Shown here piece by piece: positions 1-8,479 of a DNA stretch of 64,000 nt. The notes beneath the pieces are model-generated. The model worked only from the letters and a program-made list of their open reading frames with translations, did not search any database and was not told the DNA's origin. Source of the stretch: Oscillospiraceae bacterium (GTDB lineage Bacteria; Bacillota; Clostridia; Oscillospirales; Acutalibacteraceae). Made by a program: the position numbers and the translations under genes. Where the stretch lies: assembly GCA_902790325.1 (NCBI GenBank), contig CADARP010000002.1, forward strand, positions 1-64,000, written 5' to 3'. How positions within the stretch are numbered: the first letter of the stretch is position 1; each line of letters begins with the position of its first letter.

Positions 1-31
1 TCCTTGTTGCTTTTTGGTGTAGCAACTTAAC

Positions 32-83
32 TGTAACACATGGAGCTCCTGTTCGTCACTCTTTTTTGCCAGGTGTAACACAT
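32..83. repeat. Direct repeat TGTAACACAT, two copies upstream of the metal-uptake promoter
   Basis: The 10-bp word TGTAACACAT occurs at 32-41 and 74-83, 42 bp apart centre to centre (about four helical turns), upstream of the 130-158 promoter. The spacing would suit a regulator bound on one face of the helix. It does not resemble the palindromic Zur box, so a regulatory role is only inferred. Confidence 0.35.
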
Positions 84-129
84 CTATTGTAAACCTACAT
101 TCGTGTGCGCAGGCAAGGATGGATATGGC

Positions 130-158
130 TTGACAAAGCGCGGCCGCGGTGTTAGAAT
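130..158 (+). promoter_or_regulatory. Sigma-A promoter of the ZnuA-like operon
   Basis: TTGACA at 130-135 and TAGAAT at 153-158 are separated by exactly 17 bp. The predicted start near 165 lies about 80 bp before the first good ribosome site, so this promoter can drive the genes from 246 to 2792. Confidence 0.7.
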
Positions 159-245
159 TGTACATGTGACGCGGCGGAAGCAATCCGGATCATGCACATG
201 CCGGTGCCTCTGATGCGCAATCACGTTACGAAAGGCGGTGTTATC

Positions 246-542
246 ATGAAGAGCAGGCGTCGTTTGTCCGCACTGATTCTTGCGGCGCTTTTTCTTGGCG
301 CAATGATAACATCTTTTTTTGTAATTGCGCACGAGGCCGACCATGACTGTATCGGCGAGAACTGCGTCGTTTGCGCGCTTGTTGCGGTTTGTCAGAATAC
401 GGTCAAAGTTCTGGGCAGCGCTTTGGCGGCCGCAGTGTGCATCGCCATGTTCGGCTGCTTCATGCTGTTTTTCGGTTCGCTTTCTCTGAAAGCGCGGGAA
501 AACAAAACGCCCGTTTCCTTGAAAGTCAAACTCTCCAATTAA
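246..542 (+). CDS. Small His/Cys-motif membrane protein beside ZnuA-like gene
   Basis: A 98-residue protein. The ATG at 246 was chosen over the upstream in-frame ATG at 192 because AAAGGCGG lies just before it and it opens a hydrophobic segment (about residues 8-27). A second membrane segment spans about 53-78. Between them is a short extracytoplasmic or loop stretch with H29, D32, H33, D34, C35, C40 and C43 (pattern HxxDHDCxxxxCxxC), a plausible metal-binding patch. It is the first gene of the operon with the zinc-type binding protein, so a role in metal sensing or delivery is inferred. I know of no characterised function for such proteins. The C-terminus is short and basic. Confidence 0.7.
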   Translation: MKSRRRLSALILAALFLGAMITSFFVIAHEADHDCIGENCVVCALVAVCQNTVKVLGSALAAAVCIAMFGCFMLFFGSLSLKARENKTPVSLKVKLSN

Positions 543-663
543 ATAAGATCACAACAACAAGGGGATAACTCTGCCGGATTACAGGCGGAGTTGTTTGGCT
601 GTATGCCGGGCCCCTTGTATTTTTGCGCCCATTTTGATGATCTTGTTTTTATTTGGAGGTTTT

Positions 664-1662
664 ATGATTATGAAAAAAACAATATCTATTGTACTTTGCT
701 TAATGATGATCGTCTGTATCGCCGCAGGATGCGGTAAAGCAGGCAGCGGGGATACGCCCCGTTCCGAAAAAATCAGCATCGTCACGACGATCTTCCCGGA
801 ATACGATTGGGTGAGACAGATCCTTGGCGAGAAAGCAGCGGACGCCGACATGACCATGCTTCTGGATAACGGCGTCGATCTGCACAGTTATCAGCCCTCG
901 GCATCCGATATTCTGAAAATCGGGAACTGCGATCTGTTCATTTATGTCGGCGGTGAATCGGACGAGTGGGTCGAGGATACGCTGGCAACTGCCAAGAATG
1001 AGAATATGGTTGTGGTCAATCTTCTCGAAGAACTCGGGGACGCCGTGAAGGACGAAGAGATCGTGGAGGGTATGGAAGCGGAGCACGAAAAGGAAGAGTC
1101 CGATGAGCACGAGGAGGAAGGGTCGGAAAAAGACGAACACGTTTGGCTCTCTTTGAGAAACGCCGCCGCACTTTGCAAAGTCATTGCGGAAAAACTCGGA
1201 GAAGTTGACGGCGCCAACAAAGACGTCTACACCGCCAATGCGAACGCATACATCGAAAAACTGCGTGCGCTGGACGGTCAATACAAAGAAGCTGTTGCGG
1301 CAGCGAAAACGAAGACGCTTCTGTTCGGGGATCGTTTCCCGTTCCGGTATCTGGCGGACGATTACGGCCTGGACTACTACGCCGCGTTTTCCGGCTGTTC
1401 CGCGGAAAGCGAAGCCAGTTTTGAAACGATCGCATTCCTTGCAGGCAAGGTGGATGAGCTCGGTCTCAGTACGATCCTGCAGATCGAAAGCGCCGACGGA
1501 GAGATCGCCGGTACGATCAAAGAAACAACAAAGGCGAAAAACCAGACGATCCTGACACTGGATTCCATGCAGTCCACGACTGCGGCGGATATTCAAAACG
1601 GCGCGTCCTATTTAACGATCATGGAAAAGAACCTTGAGGTCCTGAAGGACGCGCTGCAATAA
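664..1662 (+). CDS. znuA: ZnuA/TroA-like metal ABC transporter substrate-binding lipoprotein
   Basis: Extracytoplasmic solute-binding protein of the cluster A-I (zinc/manganese) family, 332 residues from ATG 664 (GGAGG just upstream; ATG 670 is an alternative). The lipobox ends at C23, so it should be lipid-anchored. H74 (DLHSYQ) and H159 (DEHVWLSL) match the first two metal ligands, and the acidic His-rich loop typical of zinc-binding members lies at about 137-158. The third ligand position, usually His in a HxAFxYL context, reads GDRFPFRYL, so a canonical His is missing there. No permease or ATPase gene follows, which is unusual: the protein either serves a transporter encoded elsewhere or acts as a metal chaperone. 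Family assignment is firm, metal identity is inferred. Confidence 0.88.
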   Translation: MIMKKTISIVLCLMMIVCIAAGCGKAGSGDTPRSEKISIVTTIFPEYDWVRQILGEKAADADMTMLLDNGVDLHSYQPSASDILKIGNCDLFIYVGGESDEWVEDTLATAKNENMVVVNLLEELGDAVKDEEIVEGMEAEHEKEESDEHEEEGSEKDEHVWLSLRNAAALCKVIAEKLGEVDGANKDVYTANANAYIEKLRALDGQYKEAVAAAKTKTLLFGDRFPFRYLADDYGLDYYAAFSGCSAESEASFETIAFLAGKVDELGLSTILQIESADGEIAGTIKETTKAKNQTILTLDSMQSTTAADIQNGASYLTIMEKNLEVLKDALQ

Positions 1663-1722
1663 CAGCAGGGAGAACGGCTCCGGATTGCTGTATCTTTTGA
1701 ATTTGATCAGAGGTGTCGGAAA

Positions 1723-2196
1723 ATGAAAAAAGCCATATACATCATGACCATCCTGCTGGCATTCCTCTCGTTCGTCGGATGCGGCGCTTCGCCGGCGGAA
1801 AGAGAAGCGGACGGCAATCAGGGGAAGACCGCGGAAGTCCGTTCCGACGGCGCCGAAATGGTTGATGTGGATCTGACAAAACTGGGATCGACGATGGTGT
1901 ATTCCGAAGTTTACAATATGATGAATACGCCCGAAGACTATATGGGAAAACGTGTCAGAATGAAGGGCTCGTTTGCGTATGCACAGGGGGACAACAAATA
2001 CTATTTTGCCTGCCTGATTTCAGACGCGACCGCCTGCTGCTCGCAGGGGATCGAGTTTGTCCTGAAAGACGAAAGAACATTTCCCGAAGACTATCCGGAA
2101 CGAGGAACGGAGATCACGGTGACGGGCGTTTTTGATACGTACAAGGAGGGCGAGCATCAATACTGCCAGCTTGTGGATGCGGTGATGGATGCATAG
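1723..2196 (+). CDS. Lipoprotein with OB-like domain, paralog 1 (DATACC motif)
   Basis: A 157-residue lipoprotein: signal peptide with lipobox LSFVGC, a short acidic linker, then a compact domain containing YSEVYNMMNTPEDYMGK, VRMKGSF and the signature CLISDATACCSQGIEF, ending with a beta-rich GTEITVTGVF segment. The GKxVRMxG and ITVTGVFDTY elements suggest a five-stranded OB-type barrel. Three cysteines lie in or near the signature and could bind metal. It is 60 bp downstream of the ZnuA-like gene and paralogous to the next lipoprotein. Function unknown; association with metal uptake is inferred from context only. Confidence 0.75.
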   Translation: MKKAIYIMTILLAFLSFVGCGASPAEREADGNQGKTAEVRSDGAEMVDVDLTKLGSTMVYSEVYNMMNTPEDYMGKRVRMKGSFAYAQGDNKYYFACLISDATACCSQGIEFVLKDERTFPEDYPERGTEITVTGVFDTYKEGEHQYCQLVDAVMDA

Positions 2197-2220
2197 TTCT
2201 CTTTTCGGAAGGATAATGTG

Positions 2221-2280
2221 ATGATGGCAAACACACCGGATGTTCAAAAAGCCGCGGCAGCCTGCGGCACAAACAGATGA
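2221..2280 (+). CDS. Possible 19-residue leader peptide overlapping the next start (ATGA)
   Basis: ATG 2221 is preceded by GGAAGGA at 2207-2213 with ideal spacing (7 nt) and opens a 19-codon frame rich in Ala. Its TGA stop (2278-2280) overlaps the ATG of the next gene (2277) as ATGA. The next gene has no ribosome site of its own, so this short frame may exist mainly to couple its translation. It is short enough to be coincidental; the initiation signal and the exact overlap are the support. Confidence 0.4.
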   Translation: MMANTPDVQKAAAACGTNR

Positions 2281-2792
2281 AAATGAGAAAACTGCTTATT
2301 TGTTTCCTGCTCTTTCTCCCGCTCGGTCTTGCGGGCTGTGTTCAGAACAAACCGCCCGCGGAAACGGTTTCCGCGACAAAAGCGCAAACGACCGCTTCAA
2401 CGACAGAGGTACAGACAGAAGCTGCGCCGACAACCTTCGTGATGCCGCAGGATCTGCCGGAAGTGGATTATGATCTGTCTGCCGTGTCCAATACCATGAT
2501 GTATTCGCAGGTCTACGACATGATCTACAATCCGGATCGGTATCTCGGCAAAACCGTGCGCGTTCTCGGACCGTTCGATCAGTATACCGACGAAGAAACG
2601 GGCAAGCCGCACTGCGTTTGTCTGATTCAGGATGCGACGGCATGCTGCACGCAGGGGATCGAGTTTGAGCCGGCGGATACAAATACGGATCTTCCGCCGA
2701 AAGGCGGTATGGTGCTCGTGTCCGGTACGTTCGACACATTTATGAACGGACCTTTTCTGTACTGTGTGCTGCGCGACGCTGTTTTGGAATAA
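2277..2792 (+). CDS. Lipoprotein with OB-like domain, paralog 2 (DATACC motif)
   Basis: A 171-residue lipoprotein (lipobox LGLAGC), then a Thr/Ala/Glu-rich linker and the same domain as the preceding lipoprotein: MYSQVYDMIYNPDRYLGK, VRVLGPF, CLIQDATACCTQGIEF and a final VSGTFDTF strand. The pair probably arose by tandem duplication. No ribosome site precedes ATG 2277; translation seems coupled to the short frame ending at 2280. ATG 2283 is an alternative start. It is the last gene before an intrinsic terminator at 2838-2867. Biochemical function is unknown. Confidence 0.75.
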   Translation: MKMRKLLICFLLFLPLGLAGCVQNKPPAETVSATKAQTTASTTEVQTEAAPTTFVMPQDLPEVDYDLSAVSNTMMYSQVYDMIYNPDRYLGKTVRVLGPFDQYTDEETGKPHCVCLIQDATACCTQGIEFEPADTNTDLPPKGGMVLVSGTFDTFMNGPFLYCVLRDAVLE

Positions 2793-2837
2793 CGCAGCGG
2801 CTGTCACGGCGGCGACAAAACCGAATAGAAAACACAG

Positions 2838-2867
2838 AAAACGCGTCTCTTTGCAGGCGCGTTTTTT
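2838..2867 (+). terminator. Intrinsic terminator of the metal-uptake operon
   Basis: AAACGCG and CGCGTTT arms enclose a 12-nt loop and run straight into a T tract (2862-2867), 45 bp after the last lipoprotein stop. Confidence 0.75.
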
Positions 2868-2923
2868 ATGCCCGTTTTCAAATCGGCGGCAGGTCCGTGA
2901 ACGAAATCATCAAAAAAAACGGT

Positions 2924-3113
2924 TCATCACGGAGAATTGGGGGATCGTGCAAACAAGAAGTCTTGTCATTGCGAAGGGTCGAAGGGGCTGCGGCAATCTC
3001 AACCGGATGCCGGTAAAAAGCAACACCTTAACCGGCATCTTTGGGAGATCGCCGCGTCGCTTCGCTCCTCGCGATGACACCGGAAAACGGAATCCCCCAA
3101 CTTTCCGTGATGA
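2924..3113 (+). repeat. MITE-like interspersed repeat, copy A
   Basis: A 190-bp non-coding element with imperfect terminal inverted repeats: TCATCACGGA..TTGGGGGAT at 2924-2945 mirrored at 3092-3113. Inside are GTCATTGCGAAGG and GCGTCGCTTCGCTCCTCGCGATGAC segments and an inner inverted repeat around ATGCCGGT. A second copy in opposite orientation lies at 47248-47413. I recall similar sequences as dispersed repeats in gut Clostridia, which fits a non-autonomous transposable element. No open frame of its own is credible. Confidence 0.7.
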
Positions 3114-3116
3114 GCG

Positions 3117-3140
3117 AAAAAAGCCGACAGAGCTGTCGGC
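3117..3140 (-). terminator. Intrinsic terminator for the minus-strand hydrolase operon
   Basis: A perfect 8-bp stem GCCGACAG/CTGTCGGC with an AG loop (3123-3140). Read on the minus strand it is followed by six T (plus-strand A run 3117-3122). It lies 90 bp after the hydrolase stop at 3231. Confidence 0.75.
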
Positions 3141-3230
3141 GCAAGTCGGTTAAGATTGTTCGGAAAAGACAGACCGTTTTGGCGTTCGCGCTTTTGTCAA
3201 ATGCAGAAAACGGCAAGATCCAACGTATGG

Positions 3231-4079
3231 TCAAACCGCAAAGAATTCCAACAGCGCAGGGAGGATCACCGTGTCCAGATGTTCCCAGTTGGCCACATGA
3301 CCGCCGTCCATGATCATGACGTCCCGCACGTCCGGCAAATATGCGGAAATAAGCCGGAAATGCAGCCGGTAAAACATGTCGTACTGCCCGAACAGATGCA
3401 GAACCGGTACGGTGATCTTGCGCAGATCGCGGAAATGCAGACGCGGCTGGCCGACCATTTTGCCGAGAATATCTTTTTGCACAAGCAGTTCCTCGCTTGG
3501 ACTTATCCTGTAGCGGATCGTCAGCCAAAGATACCGCAGGTCATTCTTGATCTGGTACCAGAATTTTGTGCCGCTTGTGTTGATGTTGGCGCTTTGGATG
3601 GCGATGTGTTCAACACGGTCGATGTGCTGCACGGCAAAAACGAGCGCCAGATTGCCGCCGTCCGAGTAACCGTAAACGGAAGTTTTTTCAATGCCCAGCG
3701 TATCCAGCAGGCAGATCAGATCCGCGCTGTCCCGCTCAAAGGTCAGTTTCACCGGCCCGTGCGCGGTGTTGCCTGTGCCGCGCGGTGAGACGGTGATGAT
3801 GTAATGCGTTTTGACAAGTTCCGGGATCAGGTCGCGGTCATATTCATGCATGTCGCACCCGTTGCAGGGCAGCAAAAGCAAAGCCGGCGCATCCGGGTCA
3901 CCGTACGTGCCGTATTCGATCTGTACGCCGTCATCCGCGGTAACAAATCCGTACGCGGTCATTGGCGGCGTTTCGTGATCGTATCCGGTCTGCTGCGCAG
4001 CGGACGCAGCGAACGATCCGCCCAGTAGCAGCGTGCAGACGAGGACGGCTGCTGTCAGTCGTCGAAGTACAGAACGCAT
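3231..4079 (-). CDS. Secreted alpha/beta-hydrolase
   Basis: Predicted serine hydrolase with a cleavable signal peptide (RRLTAAVLVCTLLLGGS, then ASAAQQT). ATG 4079 gives a normal-length signal peptide; the longer frame would need TTG 4106. About 282 residues. The nucleophile elbow is GYSDGG, the acid is likely the Asp of GQYDMFYR and the His is in MDGGHVANW, so the triad appears complete. An N-terminal HEYDRDLI strand and a LSPRGTG-like loop fit the fold. It is the last gene of a minus-strand operon with two carbohydrate-active genes (66 bp after the GH78 stop), so an esterase or hydrolase acting on extracellular substrates is plausible. The substrate cannot be read from sequence. Confidence 0.82.
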   Translation of the reverse strand: MRSVLRRLTAAVLVCTLLLGGSFAASAAQQTGYDHETPPMTAYGFVTADDGVQIEYGTYGDPDAPALLLLPCNGCDMHEYDRDLIPELVKTHYIITVSPRGTGNTAHGPVKLTFERDSADLICLLDTLGIEKTSVYGYSDGGNLALVFAVQHIDRVEHIAIQSANINTSGTKFWYQIKNDLRYLWLTIRYRISPSEELLVQKDILGKMVGQPRLHFRDLRKITVPVLHLFGQYDMFYRLHFRLISAYLPDVRDVMIMDGGHVANWEHLDTVILPALLEFFAV

Positions 4080-4145
4080 ATTTCCAAACCCCGTTTCATA
4101 ATCCAAACTTTGTTCTTTCCGATCGGCGCCAAAAGCTATGGCTTG

Positions 4146-6482
4146 TCAGAAGTGATAGTAGTAAACCCCGGTTCCGGTGCGGGCGATCCCGGAGCCGTCG
4201 GGAAAAACGACATCCGCGAAAACGCCGTCCGGCGTGCGGACATGCAGCGCGGCGCCGCTGTCCGTCCGATCCCAGCGCACGGAGATCTTTCCCTTCGGGC
4301 AGTCGAAGGATGCTTCGGCAAAGGCGAGACCGTCGATAAAGGCGGGCTGCACCAGAACGCGTCCGTGGTCCGTGCAGTCCGGATTGTATCGCAGACCGGC
4401 TACCGCGGAGATGAACCAGTTCTTGACGTCGCCGTACATGTGATGGTTGTGGGAGTAGTATCCTTCTCCCGGAAGCCGGAAAAACTCCGGAAGCGTGGTC
4501 TCGCCGAGATCGATCAGCGCGCCGTAGGAAGGAAATTCCTTTCGCGTGATCATCTTCCACGCGAGATCGCTTTCTCCCGCGCCGCTCAAAACGTGGAAAA
4601 TAACCCGAGCGCCGACGATGCCCGTGTCAAGAAAATCGCCGTTTTCGCGGATCGTGCGGATCAGATACGCCGCAGCTTTTTCTTTTTCCGCCTCGTCGAA
4701 AACGCCGTAATACAGCGCCATTGCCTGACTCGTCTGACAGCCGGTGTCGGCGACGCACGTCTTTTTGTCGATCAGATGCGTCCGAACAGCCTCGCGCAGC
4801 TCGACGGAGAGGCTCCGGGCATACGTTTTTTCTGCCGATTGCCCCAGAACGTCAAAGATAAACGCGGCCAGATCCGCACAGGCGAGAAGCGTCACGGTGC
4901 CGGTGAACGCTTGAGAGGACTTGACGACTCCGCCGATGGGACACCAGTCGCCGAGCCCGTACGCAATCAGGCCGTTTTCATTCCGTTTGTCCGCCGCCCA
5001 ATGCAGATACCGCAGGATCGCCGCGGCGTTTTCCGAAAGAATCTCCCGATCACCGGTATATTTATACGTATAATACGGGATAACGATCAACGCAGAGTCC
5101 CATACGGGGCCGTCTCCCCATTGATACGGCCAGTCACAGCAGGGGACCATACCCGGCAATTCGCCGTCTGCCCGCTGCGCGGCCCGGATATTCCGCAGCC
5201 ATTCCTTACAGCTTGCGCCGATATCCATCGTCATGAGCATATGCTCGGCGGAAAGGGCGGCGTCGCCGGTCCATCCGATCTTCTCCCGGTGCGGACAGTC
5301 GGTAGGGAAATAATAATAATTTGAGCGGTCGGACGCGTCACACATTGCATATATCGCGTTTGCGGTTTTATCCGAACAGGAAAAGCTGCCCGCTTTTTTG
5401 GCGGAAGAACAGACGATATAGGTCAGCAGCTCCTGCGTCGCCTGCGCCTCGTCGATGCCGATCACAAGGCAGTAACGGAAGCCGTGATAGGTAAAAGGCG
5501 GACAGAATACTTCCTCTCCGCCTTTACAGATAAATACGTCCCGCTGCGAAAAACCGTCGGGATAAAAAAGGATGTTGTTATAATCGAGCTCACCGTCCGT
5601 CAGCAGCTCGCCGAACTGCAGCACGACCCGCTGCCCTTTGCGCCCATTGATGTGCAGGCGAACGATTCCGGCGTCGTTTCTGCCGAAATCATACAGGAAA
5701 CCTTCCCTGCTGTCCGCCGCGTCCTCGGCGGCGCACACGCGTTCCACGTCGTCTCGCGGCGTATAATCCCGAAGCCGTCCGGGACGGATCGAAACGGCAC
5801 GCAGCGCCTCGCCCGCAGGTTCGATCGGAGCCGCCGTGCAGACACGGAATTCGCCGTGCGGCGCATCGCAGCGCATCGCCTGCGCCCAGCCGCTGTCGTC
5901 AAACCCCGGAAGGTTCCAGCCGGGAATCTCCCGCCGCGCGTCGTAGCGCACACCTGCCCGCAAATCATCAAAATACAGCGCAGACGGCGCGGTCTTAACG
6001 CTGTCGTCGGCTTCCGTCCGCGTCCCGCAGACCTCCAGCAGAAACGCCAGCTTCGGCGCGGCGCGGAACGGTGCTTTGTCAAAATCCCAGGTCGCGCCGC
6101 CCGGAGCGTTGAACATACCGTTGCCGAGCTGAAAGCCCAGCACATTTTCGACATTTAAATGCAGATAGGGCGACAGATCGTAGTCATCGAAATAAACCAG
6201 ATCGTCCGGGTTGGAAATATAGGGCGCCAGCAATCCTTTCGTGATCTCCCTGCCGTTGATCCACACGCGGTAGAACCCGAGCCCGGTCACCCGCAGCCGG
6301 GCGTCTTCGGCGTCTGCGGTAAAGACCTTTCTGAAATAGGGCGCAGGAACGAAATGACGATAGGAAGAATACGCCTCCGACGCACAGATGAATTGCCTCG
6401 GAAAATCCATAAAACCCCATCCTCTGATTTGTGTATTATCGCTGCCGTTTCCTGTTTCCGGCATTTGCCGGGATTCGCTCAT
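4146..6482 (-). CDS. GH78 alpha-L-rhamnosidase, intracellular
   Basis: A 778-residue glycoside hydrolase family 78-like protein that should release terminal alpha-L-rhamnose from pectin, glycosides or bacterial polysaccharide. The N-terminal beta-domains carry GLGFYRVWINGREI and LGNGMFNAP, typical of Bac_rhamnosid_N. The (alpha/alpha)6 catalytic domain carries FPTDCPHREKIGWTGDA and GDGPVWDSALIVIPYY, which hold the acidic residues expected for catalysis, and a C-terminal beta-domain follows. No signal peptide, so short oligosaccharides are probably imported first. The ATG overlaps the stop of the preceding gene (ATGA, 6479-6482), showing translational coupling. GH78 assignment is confident, substrate is inferred. 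Confidence 0.88.
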   Translation of the reverse strand: MSESRQMPETGNGSDNTQIRGWGFMDFPRQFICASEAYSSYRHFVPAPYFRKVFTADAEDARLRVTGLGFYRVWINGREITKGLLAPYISNPDDLVYFDDYDLSPYLHLNVENVLGFQLGNGMFNAPGGATWDFDKAPFRAAPKLAFLLEVCGTRTEADDSVKTAPSALYFDDLRAGVRYDARREIPGWNLPGFDDSGWAQAMRCDAPHGEFRVCTAAPIEPAGEALRAVSIRPGRLRDYTPRDDVERVCAAEDAADSREGFLYDFGRNDAGIVRLHINGRKGQRVVLQFGELLTDGELDYNNILFYPDGFSQRDVFICKGGEEVFCPPFTYHGFRYCLVIGIDEAQATQELLTYIVCSSAKKAGSFSCSDKTANAIYAMCDASDRSNYYYFPTDCPHREKIGWTGDAALSAEHMLMTMDIGASCKEWLRNIRAAQRADGELPGMVPCCDWPYQWGDGPVWDSALIVIPYYTYKYTGDREILSENAAAILRYLHWAADKRNENGLIAYGLGDWCPIGGVVKSSQAFTGTVTLLACADLAAFIFDVLGQSAEKTYARSLSVELREAVRTHLIDKKTCVADTGCQTSQAMALYYGVFDEAEKEKAAAYLIRTIRENGDFLDTGIVGARVIFHVLSGAGESDLAWKMITRKEFPSYGALIDLGETTLPEFFRLPGEGYYSHNHHMYGDVKNWFISAVAGLRYNPDCTDHGRVLVQPAFIDGLAFAEASFDCPKGKISVRWDRTDSGAALHVRTPDGVFADVVFPDGSGIARTGTGVYYYHF

Positions 6483-7807
6483 TCAACCGTGACAAACACA
6501 CCCTCGCGGTTGTCGAGCGTCAGGCGGAGCGTGCAGCCGTCGATCACGGTCTTTTCTCCCTTGCGGTAAAGCGTCAATTGCTTTGCGCCGGGGAAGCTTG
6601 CCGTGAACGAAGCCGTCTTGCCCGTCTGCGGATCGAACATGTTGGTGAACACGTACGCGCTGCCGTCTCCTTCCTTTTCGGTGAAGCAGCCGCAGAGCAC
6701 CGGGGCGGAGGTCAGCATGACAGGTTTATATTTGGCGTCGACTTTCGTCGCACCGAGGCTGACGCCGGATGCCTTGGGATGGATGCGGTTATACATGACC
6801 GCTCCGTGGTTTTCGTATTTTCCGTACGTCTCTGCAAACACGGCCATTTCCTTGTTGACCTGCTGGACGGCGTAGTACGTGTCGGTGCGTTCGCCTTCGT
6901 CGTTGAGCATATGCGAATCGGCGCGCCACCAGCCGCCGTAGTAGCAGCCGTAGATGATCGCTTTCGCCCCGAACGCGATTGCGGTGTAGTTCTGCCAGCG
7001 CTGATCCTCGACCGTCTTACAGTAGCGAGTACCGGTTACCCCCTCGTCGACGTCGTTCAGACCCGCTGCCTGGGTGATGACCCACAGATCCCGGCCGGTC
7101 TCCCGACAGGCTTCGGCAAGAATGTCCAGGTTCCGCATCCAGTGCATATAGGTGCCGAGCTCGCCCTTCTCGTTGACGGTGAGCGGATAGATATCTACGC
7201 TGATGATGTCCGAGTCGATTGTCCCGATATAATCGGAGACGTGCATACGGTAGCGCACCGCCGGTTCGCAGAACGTATCAAAGGGCGAATCGCCGATGAA
7301 CCCGGGCAGCGCGTCGTTTTCGCCGAGCTGTTCGCCGCTGGCGTACATGGGCAGAAGGTTGATCAGCGGGAACCGGTTCGGGTCCTGGGCGTAGAGCTCC
7401 TGCACCCGTTTCTGCAGCGCCGGAAAATCGCCGGCCGGCGGTTCGTCGCACAGATCGATGCCCCAGATCGCGTCGTGTTTCATATTCAGGTAGTAGTCGC
7501 TTCTGGGCGCGATGACGCCCATTCCGTTGTCCGCGAACCAGTCGAGATCCGCCTCGCTCAACTGCCGGCCGCTGACGGCAATGGGGAACTGCAGACCCGC
7601 CTCTTTGAACCATGCGCGCGTCTGTTCAAACTGATCGTCCACCTTTAAGCAGTAAGCGCCGAAGAGAAGTCTGTCGCGGTCAAAACGGTATTCCCGCTCG
7701 GCTGCGACGATAGGTTTGGCGTCCGTAGAGCCGATCACAGACGCTACACCGCCCGTCAGGAGCACAAGCAGCGCCATAAAAAATGCCGTGATTTTTGTAA
7801 AAGACAT
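6479..7807 (-). CDS. Secreted TIM-barrel glycoside-hydrolase-like protein
   Basis: A 442-residue protein with an N-terminal signal or anchor segment (residues 7-25) after a strong AGGAGG site. Alternating strand/helix pattern with LLFGAYCL, MGVIAPRSDYYL, IWGIDLCDEP, ISVDIYPLTV, WVITQAAG and AIIYGCYYGGWW fits a clan GH-A type TIM barrel; the Glu of CDEP is the best acid/base candidate. The C-terminal ~90 residues look like a beta-sandwich (YVFTNMFDPQTGK, GCTLRLTLDNREG). I cannot place it in a numbered GH family. It is translationally coupled to the downstream GH78 gene, so it likely acts on the same plant or mucosal glycan. Exported or membrane-tethered by inference. Confidence 0.72.
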   Translation of the reverse strand: MSFTKITAFFMALLVLLTGGVASVIGSTDAKPIVAAEREYRFDRDRLLFGAYCLKVDDQFEQTRAWFKEAGLQFPIAVSGRQLSEADLDWFADNGMGVIAPRSDYYLNMKHDAIWGIDLCDEPPAGDFPALQKRVQELYAQDPNRFPLINLLPMYASGEQLGENDALPGFIGDSPFDTFCEPAVRYRMHVSDYIGTIDSDIISVDIYPLTVNEKGELGTYMHWMRNLDILAEACRETGRDLWVITQAAGLNDVDEGVTGTRYCKTVEDQRWQNYTAIAFGAKAIIYGCYYGGWWRADSHMLNDEGERTDTYYAVQQVNKEMAVFAETYGKYENHGAVMYNRIHPKASGVSLGATKVDAKYKPVMLTSAPVLCGCFTEKEGDGSAYVFTNMFDPQTGKTASFTASFPGAKQLTLYRKGEKTVIDGCTLRLTLDNREGVFVTVE

Positions 7808-7821
7808 CGTTCTCCTCCTTA

Positions 7822-8337
7822 TTATTTCATTCCGAACAGCTTTTTGAAGAAGTCGGTGATATTTGTAAAGAAATCTTTGATCGAGCGGATGACGCGCTGG
7901 AAAAAGCTGAGAGGCTTCTCTTCTTTTGCGGCAGGCGTCACAACATAAGCACGGCCGAGCTGTGTGTCGGATTCCGCCGAGACGCGCTCCGCCTTCTGAT
8001 CGTTCACATAGACGATTGTGGAACTTTCGCCGTCTTTCGCTTCTTCAAATTTGCAGCCTTCGGCCGGTGTCACATAAAACACCAACGCGTATTCAAAACC
8101 GGCTTCAAACGTCTCGACCGGATCGTCGGCGTGCATTCTTTTGATCCAATAACGGAACGTCGCGGTGTATTTGTCGGGTTCTGCGGATTCAATGGTTTTG
8201 TCGGGCGCTTCGCCGACGACCGGCTCTGTTACAGACAAACGAACCTCCGAGATCGTTTGCTTGTCCGCGGCAAATGCGGGCATCGCGGTTATGACGATCA
8301 TATACAAACAGAATAGAACGGACAAGGTTTTTTTCAT
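7822..8337 (-). CDS. Secreted protein with Phe-rich amphipathic C-terminal tail
   Basis: A 171-residue protein with a signal peptide (VLFCLYMIVITAMPAFAAD). The body has beta-strand periodicity (ATFRYWIKRM, FEYALVFYVTP, STIVYVNDQKAE), suggesting a small Ig-like or similar sandwich. It ends with an unusual tail, FFQRVIRSIKDFF then TNITDFFKKLFGMK, which would form an amphipathic helix. A related Phe-rich tail ends the secreted beta-helix protein at 13219-14847. First gene of the minus-strand glycosidase operon (promoter 8393-8421), 14 bp before the next gene. Function unknown; a carbohydrate-binding or wall-associated accessory is a guess from context. Confidence 0.7.
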   Translation of the reverse strand: MKKTLSVLFCLYMIVITAMPAFAADKQTISEVRLSVTEPVVGEAPDKTIESAEPDKYTATFRYWIKRMHADDPVETFEAGFEYALVFYVTPAEGCKFEEAKDGESSTIVYVNDQKAERVSAESDTQLGRAYVVTPAAKEEKPLSFFQRVIRSIKDFFTNITDFFKKLFGMK

Positions 8338-8392
8338 GTTTTTTGCTCCTTTCCCTTTTCAGACGATTCTTATGAACAGCCTGTATAAACAC

Positions 8393-8421
8393 AGTATACC
8401 ACACCCAACCCGATCCCGCAA
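8393..8421 (-). promoter_or_regulatory. Promoter of the glycosidase operon (minus)
   Basis: Read on the minus strand: TTGCGG (8421-8416), 17 bp, extended TGG-TATACT (8398-8393). The first 13 bases, TTGCGGGATCGGG, and the extended -10 match the promoter at 45571-45599 almost exactly. Confidence 0.6.
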
Positions 8422-8479
8422 GAACCGAGCCGGTTTTTTGTTCCCTGTGAACGCCGCGCAAAACAATTGCTGTCGGCTA

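Noticed and set aside
2924..3113. tRNA or structural RNA in the dispersed repeat
   Set aside because: The inverted repeats form terminal arms of a MITE-like element, not a cloverleaf; no conserved RNA motifs.
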